Below, piece by piece: positions 1 through 12,647 of a stretch of 64,000 nucleotides of DNA (its first letter is position 1; every line of letters starts with the position of its first letter). The notes beneath the pieces are model-generated. The model saw nothing but the letters and a program-made list of their open reading frames with translations. It was not told the origin of the DNA and searched no databases. The DNA is taken from the NCBI RefSeq assembly GCF_026151205.1, contig NC_087075.1, positions 13,653,628 to 13,717,627 of the forward strand, written 5' to 3'. This stretch comes from Bolinopsis microptera. Its lineage: Eukaryota > Ctenophora > Tentaculata > Lobata > Bolinopsidae. The translations under genes and the position numbers were made by a program.

Positions 1-236
1 CTCTCAGTCACCGTTCCAGCAGTAACCACTTCCTTTGTGACAGAAGTTGTGTCATGTCTTACGTTCAGGGTTCGGCATGTTGGTGACACTGACGAACTTG
101 ATGCTGAACGGCTATTTTGGCTGAAAATTTACTTCATTCATCAACAGACTTATGATACATTAGAAATAATGTTTAAATAATAGGCATGCTTTGAAACTTG
201 AGAGAGATGGAAGTGGTTCAGAAATTTAAATCAATC

Positions 237-3200
237 TCACCTTTCTAAATACTTTTCTAAAGCCAACGCTATTTTCAAAAATGGCGCATCTGAAATCTGG
301 TCACTCATTCTTGAAGTTGGCCTGCAGCAAGTTTTATTAACTGACGTAGAGCGTTTCTTTTCCGATTCAGAGGACGAAGAGCCGATGAAAACTGCTTCCG
401 CATCAGATAGATCAGGGGTAGATATTGATAGGTACTTGGAGTCACTTGCAGATGTTAATATGGATGATGGGGATTGTACGGATTCAGATCGGGAGGGTGG
501 GGAGCTGAGAGGATGTTTTCCTGGAGAGTTTGAAACAGGATGCTGATCATGATCACTGGTTATTTCATCTTTAGTTGTTGTTATTTTGACAACGTCAGTG
601 TTTACCTCAGTTATCAGTTTATCAATTTTATCATTTTTAAGTGAACAAATTTTTGGAGGGAAAATGTTCGTCTGACAAACTGAACAAAGCTTATTTCTTG
701 ACTTGATGTCTTCAGAGCGGTGACGATGGTGATCAACATGATTACGACAACAATCTCTTGGGATAGACAGAGTCTCAGAGTCTGAAGAATAATTTGGACT
801 GATCTCTTTAGCGCTGTATCTTTTAGATCTTCCTTTTTTAGATCTTCTCTTTGGCTTCAGGTTGCATTTTAACACAGATGGATCAGAAAAATAACCACAT
901 GCAGTACAATCACGTTCCTGATTATTTGATCCACCGTGACGACACTTGTGACGACAAGAGTCGACCAAAAATTTCCATTTCTTCGTAGTTTGTCGCCTCT
1001 CTTGATGCCCATCTAAAGAAACGTAAGACTGATCGGACTGGGAGTCCTTCAAAGAGACATCAGATATATCTCCGTTAGAAAACTGTGTTGCCATGTTGTG
1101 AACAATCCTCTCTTGCATAGAAATATTTTGACCTGTTTTCTCTGGAGTCATGAATACTCCTGCAAAATAAAAGGTGTTATCATCGTTCCTAACACAATTC
1201 TCATAAGATAACATATTATGTTATAAAATTGGAAGAGGAAAAAAGGAAATCTACTCATAACAACCTGAATCAAGAGTGGCAAAGTTCAGAGGACTGAAGT
1301 CCCGACGACTGTCTTGATGGTCCTTTGGAAGGTCAGGAAGTCTATCAGTATCAGTTGAAGAATCAGATCTTTCTATTGGCAAAGATGACAAATCTATTTT
1401 CTTCAAAGGCTTCTCTCTTCTTTCTCCTGTAAGTGTAAAGTCTCAAAATGTTTGCCAAAATTTGTGAAATGATCATGAGAAATTGTCATCCATATTCTAT
1501 AATCATAACATTGTTATGTAATAATATTGAAACTGAACAACTGAAGCATTGTTTAAAATATATAAAGCAAATTATCAAAGATCTAACCTCTGTTTTCAAC
1601 TGAAGTTGTTTCATTCATCAATGGCCCAACAAGTTTTATATTCAATCGAGAATCTGTTGGATTAGGTCTTTCAATATCCTTTGGAGCGTCAGATTGAGTT
1701 ACATCCTCTGCAATTTCATTCTTGATGACTTTATCTCCTTTTTGTTCAATCGATTTTGATTGAATTTCCCCTTTAGCTAAAACAACCTCTCCAAAACTCT
1801 CAAGTTCACTTTCCTTTACAAATTTCCGGATGTCGGTATTGATGTTATCTGAAGGTAGTGGAGTGGAGACGAGACTTACCCCCTCAAACACGTCATCACA
1901 ACAAGAAACCATGATGTCACTCACGACGTCATTGTTCGTGAGATCGGGTGTTGTGATCGCACTCCTCATCACCTCATCTGAGACAGATGAACCTATCGAG
2001 AAAAAAGTGGTGTTCCGTGGGACTTGTAATATCTGTGGACTTACGTCGTTTTCCTCTTCACTGTTCTTCGAAGAGGAGTTAGGCAGCTTAGTTCTTACAT
2101 TTTGGGACGGATCAGAACTGAACTTTCGATCTAAGTTCAGCTTGTTGTGTGAGATATCAGGGATTCCAGGATCATTTGTGGAGGAGCTCTTTTCCCTCCT
2201 CAAACCCGTTTTGGAGGTTAAATCTTTGACAATAGGTCTTGATGTGTCATTTTCTTTGTCTAGTGGACGTTTTGTTTCATCTTTTGCCACAGAATGTAAA
2301 GGAGAGTCTCCACCTTCTTTATTTTTATGTTTTTGTCTTTTATCCTGAAAAGTTTCCTTATGCTCTCTAACGTTTTTAACACATGAGCAATAATCATCAT
2401 CACAAACAACACGTTTAACTGGCTCACAAGATTTGCAATTTCTCCCCTCACCATTGGTTACAACATTTATGTTGGTGGTAATGTTAAAGGGTTTGGGGCT
2501 GCTTACTACTTCTCTTGTGGGAGGTTGTCCTCCTGCATCTCTTTGCTTATTCTGACGTCCTTTTGATCTGCCTGAGTTTTGTCTCTCGAATGTATGTTTT
2601 CGTCCGTTGTTACGTTCATCAGAGGTAATATTATTAGCATCTTTGCTGTTTGAATCAGGTTTAGATATTTGTTTGAAGCTTGCATTTTCTGGAGTGTCCT
2701 GGGAAGATGCTTTACCATGCTTTTTCGATCTTGGGGGTGGAACCAAAGAGAGCTTAGGAAACTTATTTTGTAATGGAGAAGCAGCTTCAATTGCATCACT
2801 AATTTCCGATGTTATTATCGTTCTTTTAGCCAGAACTTCTAATTCCTTAGATAATCTGTCTTTTACCTCAGAGCATTCATTACCATCTCCATTAAATAAA
2901 CTTGACCCAGAGTCGGAGATTGGGGAGTCAAATATCTCTGATATCTCGTAGTAAGTATCATTTGGAGAATCTTTCCTTTCTTTGCAAATTACATCCGTTG
3001 GAGCCTTTTTAATTTTGCCTTTATTTTTCCTAGGATCAGGAGGTGGTTTTTTAGAAGATGTTTTGGAGACTGGAATTTTCTTTTTAACGTTGTGTTCTCC
3101 ATTTTTCTTTTTAATGCTGCCGTTTTTAAGCGAAGCAGAAGACACACTATCATTTGATATCGAACATGTTGAGGAGTTAGATTCAGAATTAGATTCACTC

Positions 3201-5575
3201 GTTCGTTCTGTAGACGAAGACGGCGAAAGGATTTTAGGGTTGGAACTTTTTCTTCGAGATGAAGTATATTTGGATTGTTTATGAAGTTTTTCCAAAGGTC
3301 GTTTATGTTTTTCTCCCCTGTGTTCAAGTTTCTCATTTGAAAATTCTGCCTTTTTTCTTGTTCCCCTTGCGTTCCGTTTTGAGTCTTTGCTTTTATTTGT
3401 TGGTATGCCGGGATTTTCTTTTGAATACCCAGGTTTTTCCTTAAATCGTTGTAGATTTTCTTTTGGGCGATTAAGTCTATCTTTATTCGGCTTTGAATTT
3501 CCTTTTAAACGATTTGGTTTATCTTTTGATGTAACAGGACTTCCTTTCGGATGCTCAGACTTATTTTCTAATCTTCCAGAAATACTATGTGATCTTTCAG
3601 AATGACTTTTTGGTTTTTGTTCCATTCGACCAAAGATTTCTTTTGACGAACTAGGTGTGTCCTTCGACTGAATATGAATGTTTGAATTTTCATTTTTAAT
3701 TTCAACAACTTCTTCTTTTTCTAAGCCTGTCAAAAGCTGTTGCTTTGCTGATTCTCCGTCTACAGGACGGTTGGAAGTTTCTAAACTGCATTTCAACTCA
3801 CCAGATGAACTAAATGATCCGTCACCAATGACAATGCCACTTGATGAGCTATGAAAAGTCGCGACACTTTCTGAAGTTGAAATTTTTTCCTCTTCTTGCT
3901 TGGTCTTTGCTTTCCTCATTAGTATTACATCATTCAGAGGATCTTTTGGACTAACTGATGTCTTAATGGGTCTTTTTTCTTTGACAATCTTTGTCGTCTT
4001 ACCAATTTTAGCTTTTTTCTTTGTTTTTTGTTTTGATGAAAGCAGTCTTGATTTATCTGTTTTATCTTTGCTGTGATCTATTTTTAGACTCATGAAATCA
4101 TTTTCATTTAGGCCCCTCAGTTTTTCTCTCGCAGGATGCAAATCTTTTATCTGAGATTCTTTTTCCCGGTTTATGTATTCACTAGGATGGATCATTTCTT
4201 TCACATTCTCATAAGCGTTTTGGTATTTTTGTATTTTATCATGGGTTACACCGGGACTGCTGTTTGATCGACTTGATCCGATGAATACACTATAGTCCGA
4301 TTTAACAAGTGTGCTTTTTAACTCGCCAATGCTGCACGTTTTAGTTTTCATACTTGATTTTACTGGCCCCATTGACTGATCAGTAGAATTGTGAACAGTT
4401 CTCCTCGGAGTAACGATACGTTTTAATGAGTCTGTTGCTGCGAGAGCTCGACAAGAAACACAATTCCTTTTCGAATCTGCCCCAGAATTAAATGTACAAT
4501 GTAAACAGGTGTTGCAAGTGCATGAAGGCTGGCATCTAGAGTAATCCGGTTTATCATTAAAAGTGACGGTACTGCACGATTTCCAGCCTGGTGCAGAAGA
4601 GGGCCTGGGGACATGCTCTAAAGGAGTTGGAGGGAGGGGGATGATTGAACTTTGACTGTGATGACTCCGTCTGGATGAATGTCCCTGTTGTATGCTTCTG
4701 CCACGTTTTAGCGTTCTAAAATCTCGAACACGTTTACTTTGTGGGTCGCAAGAAAGGACAGGGTTTGAATAACGAGCTGCAAAACGCTTTGATCCAACTT
4801 TCCCACAATCCTCCAATCCCAGAAAGCAATACCTGCCCTGTCCTTTCTTTATTCCCCCCTTTACCGGACCACGCGGTTTACTTTCAGGACGATCTAACTG
4901 CTCAGGACACGACTTTGTTCTCACCGGCTGGGTCTTGGTAAGATCTTGTGGAATTATATAGTGATGAGCAGACGCAACTTTATACCTCTGCCCCGAACGG
5001 GTACTACTTCCGCCGGAGGGTCTGCGAAGACACTGGCAAAACTCTGACTGTTCTCGAACATTGAGAGGCACAGGAGCGGTTATATGATTATAAGTGTTAT
5101 TGTTTCCGTCTTGAACACTACTATAAACGTTCCTAAACTTAGAACACAGCTCAGTGAAGGTACCTGAACAGCTGTAACGATTCGCTTTTCCTTTTCTGGT
5201 GTTAAACTGGGAATTTGACTCATTTTTGTGTTTTACAGCCATCTCACCGTTCAAGTGTCTGAGATTTTCAGAATATTTGGTTGGTCGATTTAATGGAGGT
5301 GATCGAGACGTGTTGGGTGGAAAAGTGTGAGATGCTTGCGGGGTATTATAAGATGATTGCGGAGTAGTGTAAGATGCCTGCGGAGTAGTGTTAAATGATT
5401 GCGGAGTAGTGTAAGAAGCCTGCGGAGTAGAATAAGAGACCTGCGGAGGCTGGTGACTATCTTTGTTACCGTGGATCACAACAACAGCCCCATCAGTATG
5501 ATGGTAAACATTGTAACCTTCATAGACATCAAGATCACATTGTTCGCTACTTTTTGACTTGGGAGTACCTTTCAT
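237..5575 (-). CDS. Large low-complexity, Ser/Lys-rich protein with short Cys clusters (unknown function), 3 exons
   Basis: Exons on the minus strand are 5575-1588, 1426-1265 and 1159-237. The donors are AG|GTTAGA and CAG|GTTGTT, the acceptors CTTACAG and TTTTGCAG. Junction phases are 1 and 1, giving one frame of about 1,690 codons ending in TGA. The second donor is weak; without it the protein would end a few codons later at 1250. The start is the first ATG after an in-frame TGA. The protein is mostly disordered: an N-terminal Tyr/Thr/Pro/Gln array (TTPQASY-like), long Ser/Lys stretches, and short Cys groups such as CTCNTCLHC and DDDYCSC. Two short motifs recur in the middle and at the C-terminus: FIGSS (also FSIGSS) and TPDL. 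No enzyme domain, signal peptide or membrane segment is visible. I do not recognise the family; the composition suggests a nuclear or scaffold protein, which is inference. Confidence 0.75.
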
Positions 5576-6650
5576 GAGATGTCTTGTTGGAGAACGGGTA
5601 CCTTGTCATCCAGCTGGAGATGTTCTGCTTAAATCTGATCAGTGCGAATTTGTAGTAATCCGTCTTTTAAATATTTGCAAATATTAAACGTGGTATAAAA
5701 CTACATATGACAAAATATTGCTAAAAAACTGCATGAAATTACTAAAAAATACCATGTACAGCCCCCGAATGTGTCAGACAAGCGCACAAGTTGATCATTC
5801 TATTGACAATTGACTTCCTTGTTGGACCTCCGAAAGTCAAAAACATGAACAGTAAATAAAGCCGATATACAGATATAAGATAAAAATAATTCATAGATTG
5901 GGAGTTATTATTAGATGATATCTATTAATATTACAAAATACTATAAAGTTTGCTATATATGAACATAAACAGTGAAGTGAGATCACGTGAATTGTGATTT
6001 TTTAGTCACTATATGTAAGCTATGTAGTATAGCGTTACTGACCTCACTTCATGCGGGAATCGTCAAGAATTCATTGGACGTCACATTGTTTGTTCAGATG
6101 TCTGCTGCAGAAAACCCCTGTATTAAGCCAGTTTTTAACTAATCGATGATTTTATTGTCTTTAATTGTCTTATATGAATTTAATCCCGCCAAAAGCTGTT
6201 CTATTACAAGTACCGTTTATTCGACGGATTAGTTAGTTGAATATATTATATATGTAATGTAACATAATAATGTACGGTTAATTTAATGTCTTGAAACTGA
6301 ATTCTGAAATATAACCGACTCATATAATATCGACAATAAATTATTAAAATATTGAAATCTGTATTCAGAGGAACTGTCCTAAAAATCTCTCACGTGAGTG
6401 CACAAATTTGTAAAACATTTAATCAAAACTCACCAGAAATCAGACTGCAATGCAAACTCCAATCTGACCACATAATCAGACCTGATTTGTCATGACGTCA
6501 CAATATCAAAACATAGGAAACATCCAAACAGAAAAGTGTGTTATAGTTTTGTTCATATTATAGTGTGTCATGTAGAGTGATACCAAAATTGTAGCCATTT
6601 TGCCCATAAAATCTGTACAGGGTTATATGATAAAAGGAATGATTTTCATT
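5576..6650. other. AT-rich intergenic stretch, presumed 5' flank of the minus-strand gene
   Basis: No supported exon was found. The sequence is AT-rich with many stops in all frames. A TGACGTCA octamer lies near 6493. It probably holds the promoter of the gene starting at 5575, but no clear TATA or initiator element can be assigned. Confidence 0.4.
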
Positions 6651-6659
6651 TTAAAGTTT

Positions 6660-6835
6660 TAAGCATGCCTAATCTGAAATCAAACGTCCCTGATAGAAGA
6701 TCATACGATGTATTTTATTCACAATTATTTAGACTATGTAATGTAAATACGAATTTAGAAGGATTTATTAAAGATGTGAAGTCTCTTAAAATTGAATTAT
6801 TCAGAAAAATCAGAATTTTAATAATAATGTCTTAA
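6660..6835 (+). pseudogene. Reverse transcriptase C-terminal fragment, unrelated to the next one
   Basis: A short frame starting near 6665 reads with the pattern SNVPDRRSYDVFYSQLFRLC followed by a Leu/Lys-rich helix. This resembles the segment after the palm in reverse transcriptases found in many cnidarian and mollusc genomes ('SNIP..AYGVFISQLIRYAR' type). It ends in stops before 6835. It is AT-rich, unlike the element that follows, so it is probably a separate older insertion. The family assignment rests on motif memory only. Confidence 0.35.
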
Positions 6836-9060
6836 ATAAATATGTTTAAAAGTTTATAGAGGCTAAACATCCGTCTGACAAAATAAGGTTTGATGTCAAT
6901 CGCCTTAATGATCCTGATATTAAGTCTAAATTTTTTGATTCTTTTAAAAGTAGTATTGATTGTAGCGTTTTAACTAATAATGCTATTTCTGAAAATTCTG
7001 ATATATTTGGTATATTGAGTAAATGTGCCGTTTAGGTGGTTGGTAAAGTGCCCCCGAGGAAGCCTTATCAGTACAGCGACGATCCAACTGTCGTTAAACT
7101 TTCAGCAGAGAGAAAGTCCCTCCAGCAAGAATGTAGCCTCACAGAGATAAGTGACAGGAGTGACCTCAGAAAAAGAATCAACCATCTCAAACGTACCATC
7201 AAAAAGAGGTTGAAATCTATCAACGAGGCCACAGCTAACGCCCTAGTAGATGTCATCAACAACACCGACAGCTGCAGAAGCATGTTTGAAGCGAATAGAA
7301 CATTGGCCCAGTGTTGGATGAAGAAAGACGGAGTGACTGTCCACGATGCAGACGGCAACACCTTAGGTTCTGACTCATTAAAAGCAGAAGCTATTAAAGA
7401 ATACTTTAATAATGAGTTCAATGACAAAGATGAACCCCACCTCCCAGCATTCATAGACCCTCCTGGAAGCCTCCTCTGTCCCATAACACCTGAAGAAGTT
7501 GGCCGTGCTGTTATGAAGCTGAAATCCGGTAGAGCGTGTGGCCCTGACGGTATACCTAATGAGCTTATGAAAGCTGCTGGATATCCCCTCCACTGTGAGT
7601 TGGCTAGGATCTACAATCTCTCCTTTGAAACCAACACATACATCCCAGCTATTGGAGAAGGTATCCTGACACCCCTTCAGAAGCCAGGAAAACCCCGAGG
7701 TCCGGTAAAGTCTATCCGGCCCCTCACATTGCTAAATGGAACTAGAAAAGTCCTATCCCTCGTAGCCTTGAACAGAATCAATTACCACGTTGATATATAC
7801 ACTGGACCTTGGCAGGCGGCATACAAGCAGGGTCGCAGTTGTGCTGACCTGGTTTGGTCTCAGAGAATGTTGACATCAGTGGTTACCAGGGGCGAGTTTG
7901 AGTATAGTAAAATCAACATTGACATGACCGCTGCGTTTAATACTATCCGCAGACAGACCATCATCAACCTCCTCATTGATGCAGGATGCTCTAGAGACGA
8001 CATTCGCCTAGTTCAGTACCTCCTCTCAAATACAAAGCTCTAGGTGACGGTAGACAGAGCTGAGTCTGGTGAATTTGTGATTAATATTGGGGCTTACCAG
8101 GGAGACAGTCTGGCAGGGAAAGTGTTTACATTGACCCTTGCCGGTGTCCTGTATTACATCAGAGCCGTGATCAGTGTCACGATTCCTAGACCGAACCCCC
8201 CAGTCTCTAATAGAGGCCTCCCGTTAAAGTCCGCCTATGCTGACGATGCTGAGCTTCTTAGTGAAGATGGTCAGAGCCTGGTGAAGATACTAGAGATTGC
8301 CAGTGACATACTAAAGGATTGGAGTCTCTTTGTTAACGAATCAAAGACGGTGTTTACAACTTTACAAGAGTGTATTTGGCAGAGACAGATGCTTTAGATG
8401 CCCATGGCAATAAAATCAGAGGAGATGAAGAGTGGCGAGAGTCAGTGCTATTAGGATCAAAGCTCTGTTCAGAAAGAGACATTGTCAACAGACGCAACAA
8501 AGCCAATGTTGCTTTCTACACCTACAAGAAAGTCTGGTTGAATAATTCTGTTCAGATCAGTGAGAGTAGAAAGCTGAAGCTGTACGAAGCTCTTGTCACT
8601 TCAGTGTTGTTGTATAATTGTAGCAGCTGGGCTGCTCCTGAAACCGTAATGGCATCTGTTGACGTTCTTCAAAGGAAGCATCTGAGACAGATATTCAACA
8701 CCTATTGGCCTACGGTTATCAGTAACGAGAACTTATATAAGAGATGTAATGTCAGACCCCTTACTGAAAGGATCAAGAAAGCAAGATGGAAGATGCTTGG
8801 GCACGTTCTCAGAAGCGGTGATGACACTCCCGCTTAATCTTATCTTTCAGATTTGCATGTTTAGGATGTCTTGACTACAAAGGAAGGAGGGGCAGACCTC
8901 GTTCAAATTTATTTGATTTATTATTAAAAGACATTATGACAAAGAACATTATTGTGATTGTAAATAAAAGATTTAGTTTAAGTAATTTCAACGATTTAGT
9001 GTACAAAGCTCATGATAGACGTTTATGGAGAAGCTATGGGTGAGTCGAGACTACTCGGCC
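6836..9060 (+). pseudogene. Decayed non-LTR retrotransposon, linker plus reverse transcriptase
   Basis: One reading frame runs through TAG stops at 7033-7035 and 8041-8043. A frameshift near 8360-8395 and a stop at 8835-8837 follow. Palm motifs are visible: motif A as DMTAAFNT near 7920-7945, AYQGDSLAG near 8092-8112, and motif C YADD at 8236-8247. After the frameshift come the thumb and tail typical of this group (LLYNCSSWAAPE, then ARWKMLGHVLRSGDD), and a last piece GRRGRPRSNL near 8890 in another frame. The endonuclease is absent or reduced to a linker at 6850-7030. The linker is AT-rich while the RT is GC-richer. The copy is 5'-truncated and cannot encode a working enzyme as it stands. 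Confidence 0.8.
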
Positions 9061-9888
9061 ACTCGATTTTACGACTTATTTTCTATTATCTTGTGTTTGC
9101 TGTATATAGTTGATTAATAAACATCCGTGTACATATAATATAAGTTTCATGAGGTTTTAACAACTAACATTTTTATTTAATTGCCCTTTTCTGTAACATT
9201 TGTTTCTGTAAAATAAAAATTTTTGAAAATTTATTTTGATAAAGGAGCAAATTTGATATTTTACGCTTCTGAGTCATTCTCCAAATATCGTATATTTGGT
9301 TGTTATTTTGTTATTGTTAATGTTATTGTTATTGTTTATGTTCATACTTTCATATTTGTTTTGATTTATTATTATATACGTTCTTTTTGTTGTATCTTTG
9401 CATTAGTAATATAATTTTGGTGTTCAGTAATGTTTTAAAATGTTTAGTAAATTTTGTTTTCGTAACTATATAATATTTATTCAGAACGTTACAGAAGGAA
9501 TTGATTTAATGTAGTTGGAGGAGTCCTAACTCTCCTCACGTCCGGAAATGGCGTTTCTCTTGTATCAAACATGAATCACATTCTTGCTTCTCATTTGATC
9601 CTGACATATGATTACATTTATTTTTGGCAACTTTCCGATGAGTTGCAATTTCGTCTCTTAAGGGGCTCTGAAAGGAAATACAACTTGATATTGTGAAGAC
9701 CTATTGGATATTTTAAGGCAGACTAAAGTTTTTTCAAGTATAAGTTTTACAGATTAAATAACTTAAAATCTTGTAAATGTTATTTCTTCATTCGTTGATA
9801 GCATTATGCTCGTCTTCAGACTATTGTCTATTAATAATGCACAAATTAGTCACATTTACATAAACTTTAGAACGTCTGTAGGGATATC
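9061..9888. other. AT-rich non-coding stretch with one dispersed repeat
   Basis: This stretch holds the 3' end of the preceding element and AT-rich filler. Apart from the repeat at 9486-9563 I see no exon. It should also contain the promoter of the plus-strand gene starting at 9889. Confidence 0.4.
9486..9563 (+). repeat. 78-bp dispersed repeat, copy 1
   Basis: It matches the reverse complement of 18920-18997 with only a few mismatches over 78 bp. Both copies contain GAGGAGTCCT and CTCCTCACGTCCG. The second copy lies in an intron of the coiled-coil gene. Neither copy has visible coding content, so it is likely a fragment of a short non-autonomous element. Confidence 0.75.
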
Positions 9889-12647
9889 ATGGAAATCAGA
9901 GCAGCGATCTTATCTGTAATATGTCACATGATACTATCAGAATCAGCTGATCCGAAAATGAAGACGACAGATCACATTGGATGCTACAAACGTAACAGCA
10001 CAACGTTTGCATGGTATGATTCAAGCGTCCTGATTAATGTTAACTTTACAACTGATGGGTATCTGGAATGTCAAAACAAAGCAAGAGTGCAAGGTTTGTC
10101 AAACATTTACGTGCTTATTTTAATTATATTTATAGAGGGGAGGGGGGGGGGGGCAAAAGTAACGTTACATATGCATAAGTTTGTCTTTATAGCTCAGTAA
10201 CGGATTGCCCGATTGAGGTAATTTTGTTGGTATGACTTACTATCACCACTCATTCTCGAGGAATATGTTGAGTCCAAGAATATTCATGTTCATTTTTTAT
10301 TTTAACGCATTTATTAGAAAGTTCCGATGATCGGATCGATACGAACCAAATTTTATAGAATTGTATTTGGCACATCAAATTTCGTTGTAGCTTCTCAGAT
10401 GATTGAGATACGAAGCATGACGAGTTTATTCATTACGTGTGATCAGATGATCATGATTTGCTTACATGATCACGTGATTAGGTGACTCCGTTATATTGTT
10501 ATGGCTGCCCAATTGAGGTGTCCATGTCGTGTCGTGTACCCAATCAATTTTGTAAACACTATTTCTCCATGGGACTAATTATAGCAGCTGATTTATAAGT
10601 ATTAACACCTCTATCAAAAACAATTATTAAGTCCCCCCCCCCCCCCTAGGATCCGACTTTATCGACTTCGGCTTCAATGTCCTAGCAGATTTGTCTCTAA
10701 ATCTGTCTATCCAGCATGAGCTTGTTTATCTCCTTGCTGTTGTCAAGCCCTGTGTCCCTCCTCAAGATGTCTACATAGGTGAGGTGTGGTTTTGTCCTAC
10801 GACGACATCCGTGAAGAGGTTCTCATAGAAGAAGCTGATGAGTCAGGAGCTCGTTGTGTCCGGCGAGATGACCAGCTAGCCTCGTTCTCCGTTCAGCTAT
10901 CTTATCAGTTGATCTAATGAGGTGTCCATACACTTTAGCACTAGTCTGCCGCTCTGACCAGTCTAAGTGCCATTCTCGTATAACATCCATATTATATTTA
11001 AATAATGTAATATTATATGTATATAATACGCTTTGCGAGGGTCTGGCTGACAGTCCATGTTTCAGAGCCATATAATAGAAGGACTCGACTGTAGCCAGGA
11101 ACAGTCGTACCTTGACGCATACCAGACTTCCATATCATCTTCATCTGGTGGCAGGCCGCCCAAGCCTTAGCTGACCCTTAAAAACTCATTTTTGGAACAT
11201 CTCTGCCTGATTAATGAATTTTAACCTGTTTCAGAACACCATGTAGCTCATTTTGAGTTCGACGAACATCAACAACTATCGATCAGGTGCAAACCTAAAA
11301 CCAAGATCCACATATATGAAGCTCTGCTCTTCGATCTTACTCCCGAATGCTCTGGTAGGTTAATAAACATATTATTATTATAATTATAAACAGAGTTACA
11401 GAACGAATTCCTGTGCGTGATTTTTTCGTGCGTGGTGCTACCGCGGCGAAATTCTTGTTGTTTAATGAGGAGGTTTTCATTATCTTTCTCTAAAAGTAGA
11501 ATTATACGCTCATTATCGCTCATTCATCTAACGATTCAGGTAAAGTAATTGAAAACGTTACAACGTCAATTTACAACATGTGTTCCGCTGCGGAACAGTG
11601 TCAAATATACGACCTTATAGAAGCAGACTACAATGTTGCAGATGGCTGTTATTACGAAAGGCTGAATATTACTTTTGGTTGTATGTACGACAGATTAATC
11701 AAGTTAACTAGATTGACCAGAAGTGTTGCTGAACCCCTAGGAATTTTTTTTTGTGTGCTTTGGGGATGGTAATTTCATTTGTTGTTATAACGTTGTTTTG
11801 TATCCTGCTTATAAAAATGTGCTCATTGTGCTGTCATGAGGGCAGGGAGGACAGTGAGGACATGACCTACCCAACCGCTGCAACCTACCCAACCGCTGCA
11901 ACCAGTAGCACCTACCCACCAGCTGCAACCAAGGGTCGACCGCATCCTCGGCCTCGGCCTCATATCGAGGAATATCGATTTCATCGAGGAATATCGATTG
12001 CCTCGGCCCCATTACCTGCAACCGTAGGTACCTACTCGTCACCTTTAACCGGAGTTACCTATTCATTACCTGCAACCGGTGGTACCCACTCATCACATGC
12101 AACCGGAGGTACCCACTCATCACCTGCAACCGGAGGTACCCACCCATCACCTGCAACCGGAGGAACCCACTCATCACCTGCAACCGGAGGTACCCACTCA
12201 TCACCTGCAACCGGAGGTACCCACCCATCACCTGCAACCGGAGGTACCCACCCATCACCTGCAACCGGAGGTACCCACTCATCATCTGCAACCGGTGGTA
12301 CCCACTCATCACATGCAACCGGAGGTACCCACTCATCACCTGCAACCGGAGGTACCCACCCATCACCTGCAACCGGAGGTACCCACCCATCACCTGCAAC
12401 CGGAGGTACCCACTCATCACCTGCAACCGGTAGCACCTATCCACCTGCCGCAACCGGTGGAATCTACCAACCACACGGAACCATTGGAGCTAGGATATCT
12501 ACCTTATCTGACCACTCTCCGCCAAGTTACAATGATGTCACTGACCTCCAACAGCTCCCACCGCCAAGTTACAATGATGTAACCACAAGTGGTGGAGGAA
12601 CTAATCTACCAATGACGGCTGGTTTGCAAAAACATCCTTATCAGTAA
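9889..12647 (+). CDS. Shisa-like type I membrane protein with 9-residue repeats and two PPxY motifs, 3 exons, apparent frameshift
   Basis: Exons are 9889-10093, 11235-11354 and 11540-12647, with phase 1 at both junctions (CAAG|GTTTGT, CTCTG|GTAGGT; acceptors TTTCAG and GATTCAG). The product starts with a signal peptide (MEIRAAILSVICHMILSES), then a Cys-containing ectodomain (GCYKR, LECQNK, IRCKP, PECSG, MCSAAEQC, DGCYYE, FGCMYD). A membrane helix follows (VISFVVITLFCILLIKM) with a juxtamembrane CSLCC. The tail has about 16 copies of a 9-residue unit (THSSPATGG type) and ends with two PPSYNDV motifs, which fit WW-domain ligands. This order matches Shisa/CYYR1-type proteins, but I see no diagnostic Cys spacing; the first exon also weakly resembles a WSC domain. 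The frame changes at a run of nine Ts at 11744-11752, just before the membrane helix: one more T would keep it open. That is either an assembly indel or a real inactivation. Confidence 0.75.
10663..11185 (-). pseudogene. Non-LTR reverse transcriptase tail inside intron 1 of the Shisa-like gene
   Basis: On the minus strand the sequence gives LLYGSETWTV, then DKIAERRTRLAGH, then a degenerate RRRTKPHLTYVDILRRDTG. This is the usual order of the C-terminal region of CR1/RTE-like reverse transcriptases. Reading needs several frame changes. It lies opposite to the host gene and ends near a poly-C run at 10634-10647. It is a truncated, dead copy. Confidence 0.7.
12020..12460 (+). repeat. 27-bp coding minisatellite (about 16 units)
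   Basis: The unit contains GGTACCCACTCATCACCTG and encodes THSSPATGG with variants PS, SH and SS at residues 3 to 5. Because 27 is a multiple of 3, unit number can change without breaking the frame; all six frames are nearly open for the same reason. The order of variants suggests that a block of several units was duplicated inside the array. Confidence 0.9.

Noticed and set aside
9889-10200. WSC domain protein
   Set aside because: GCYKR and following spacing are only vaguely similar; the full gene fits a Shisa-like layout better.
11809-12582. Open frames on all six frames over the 27-bp repeat
   Set aside because: They result from a 27-bp unit without stops; only the frame joined to the membrane helix and PPxY end makes sense.
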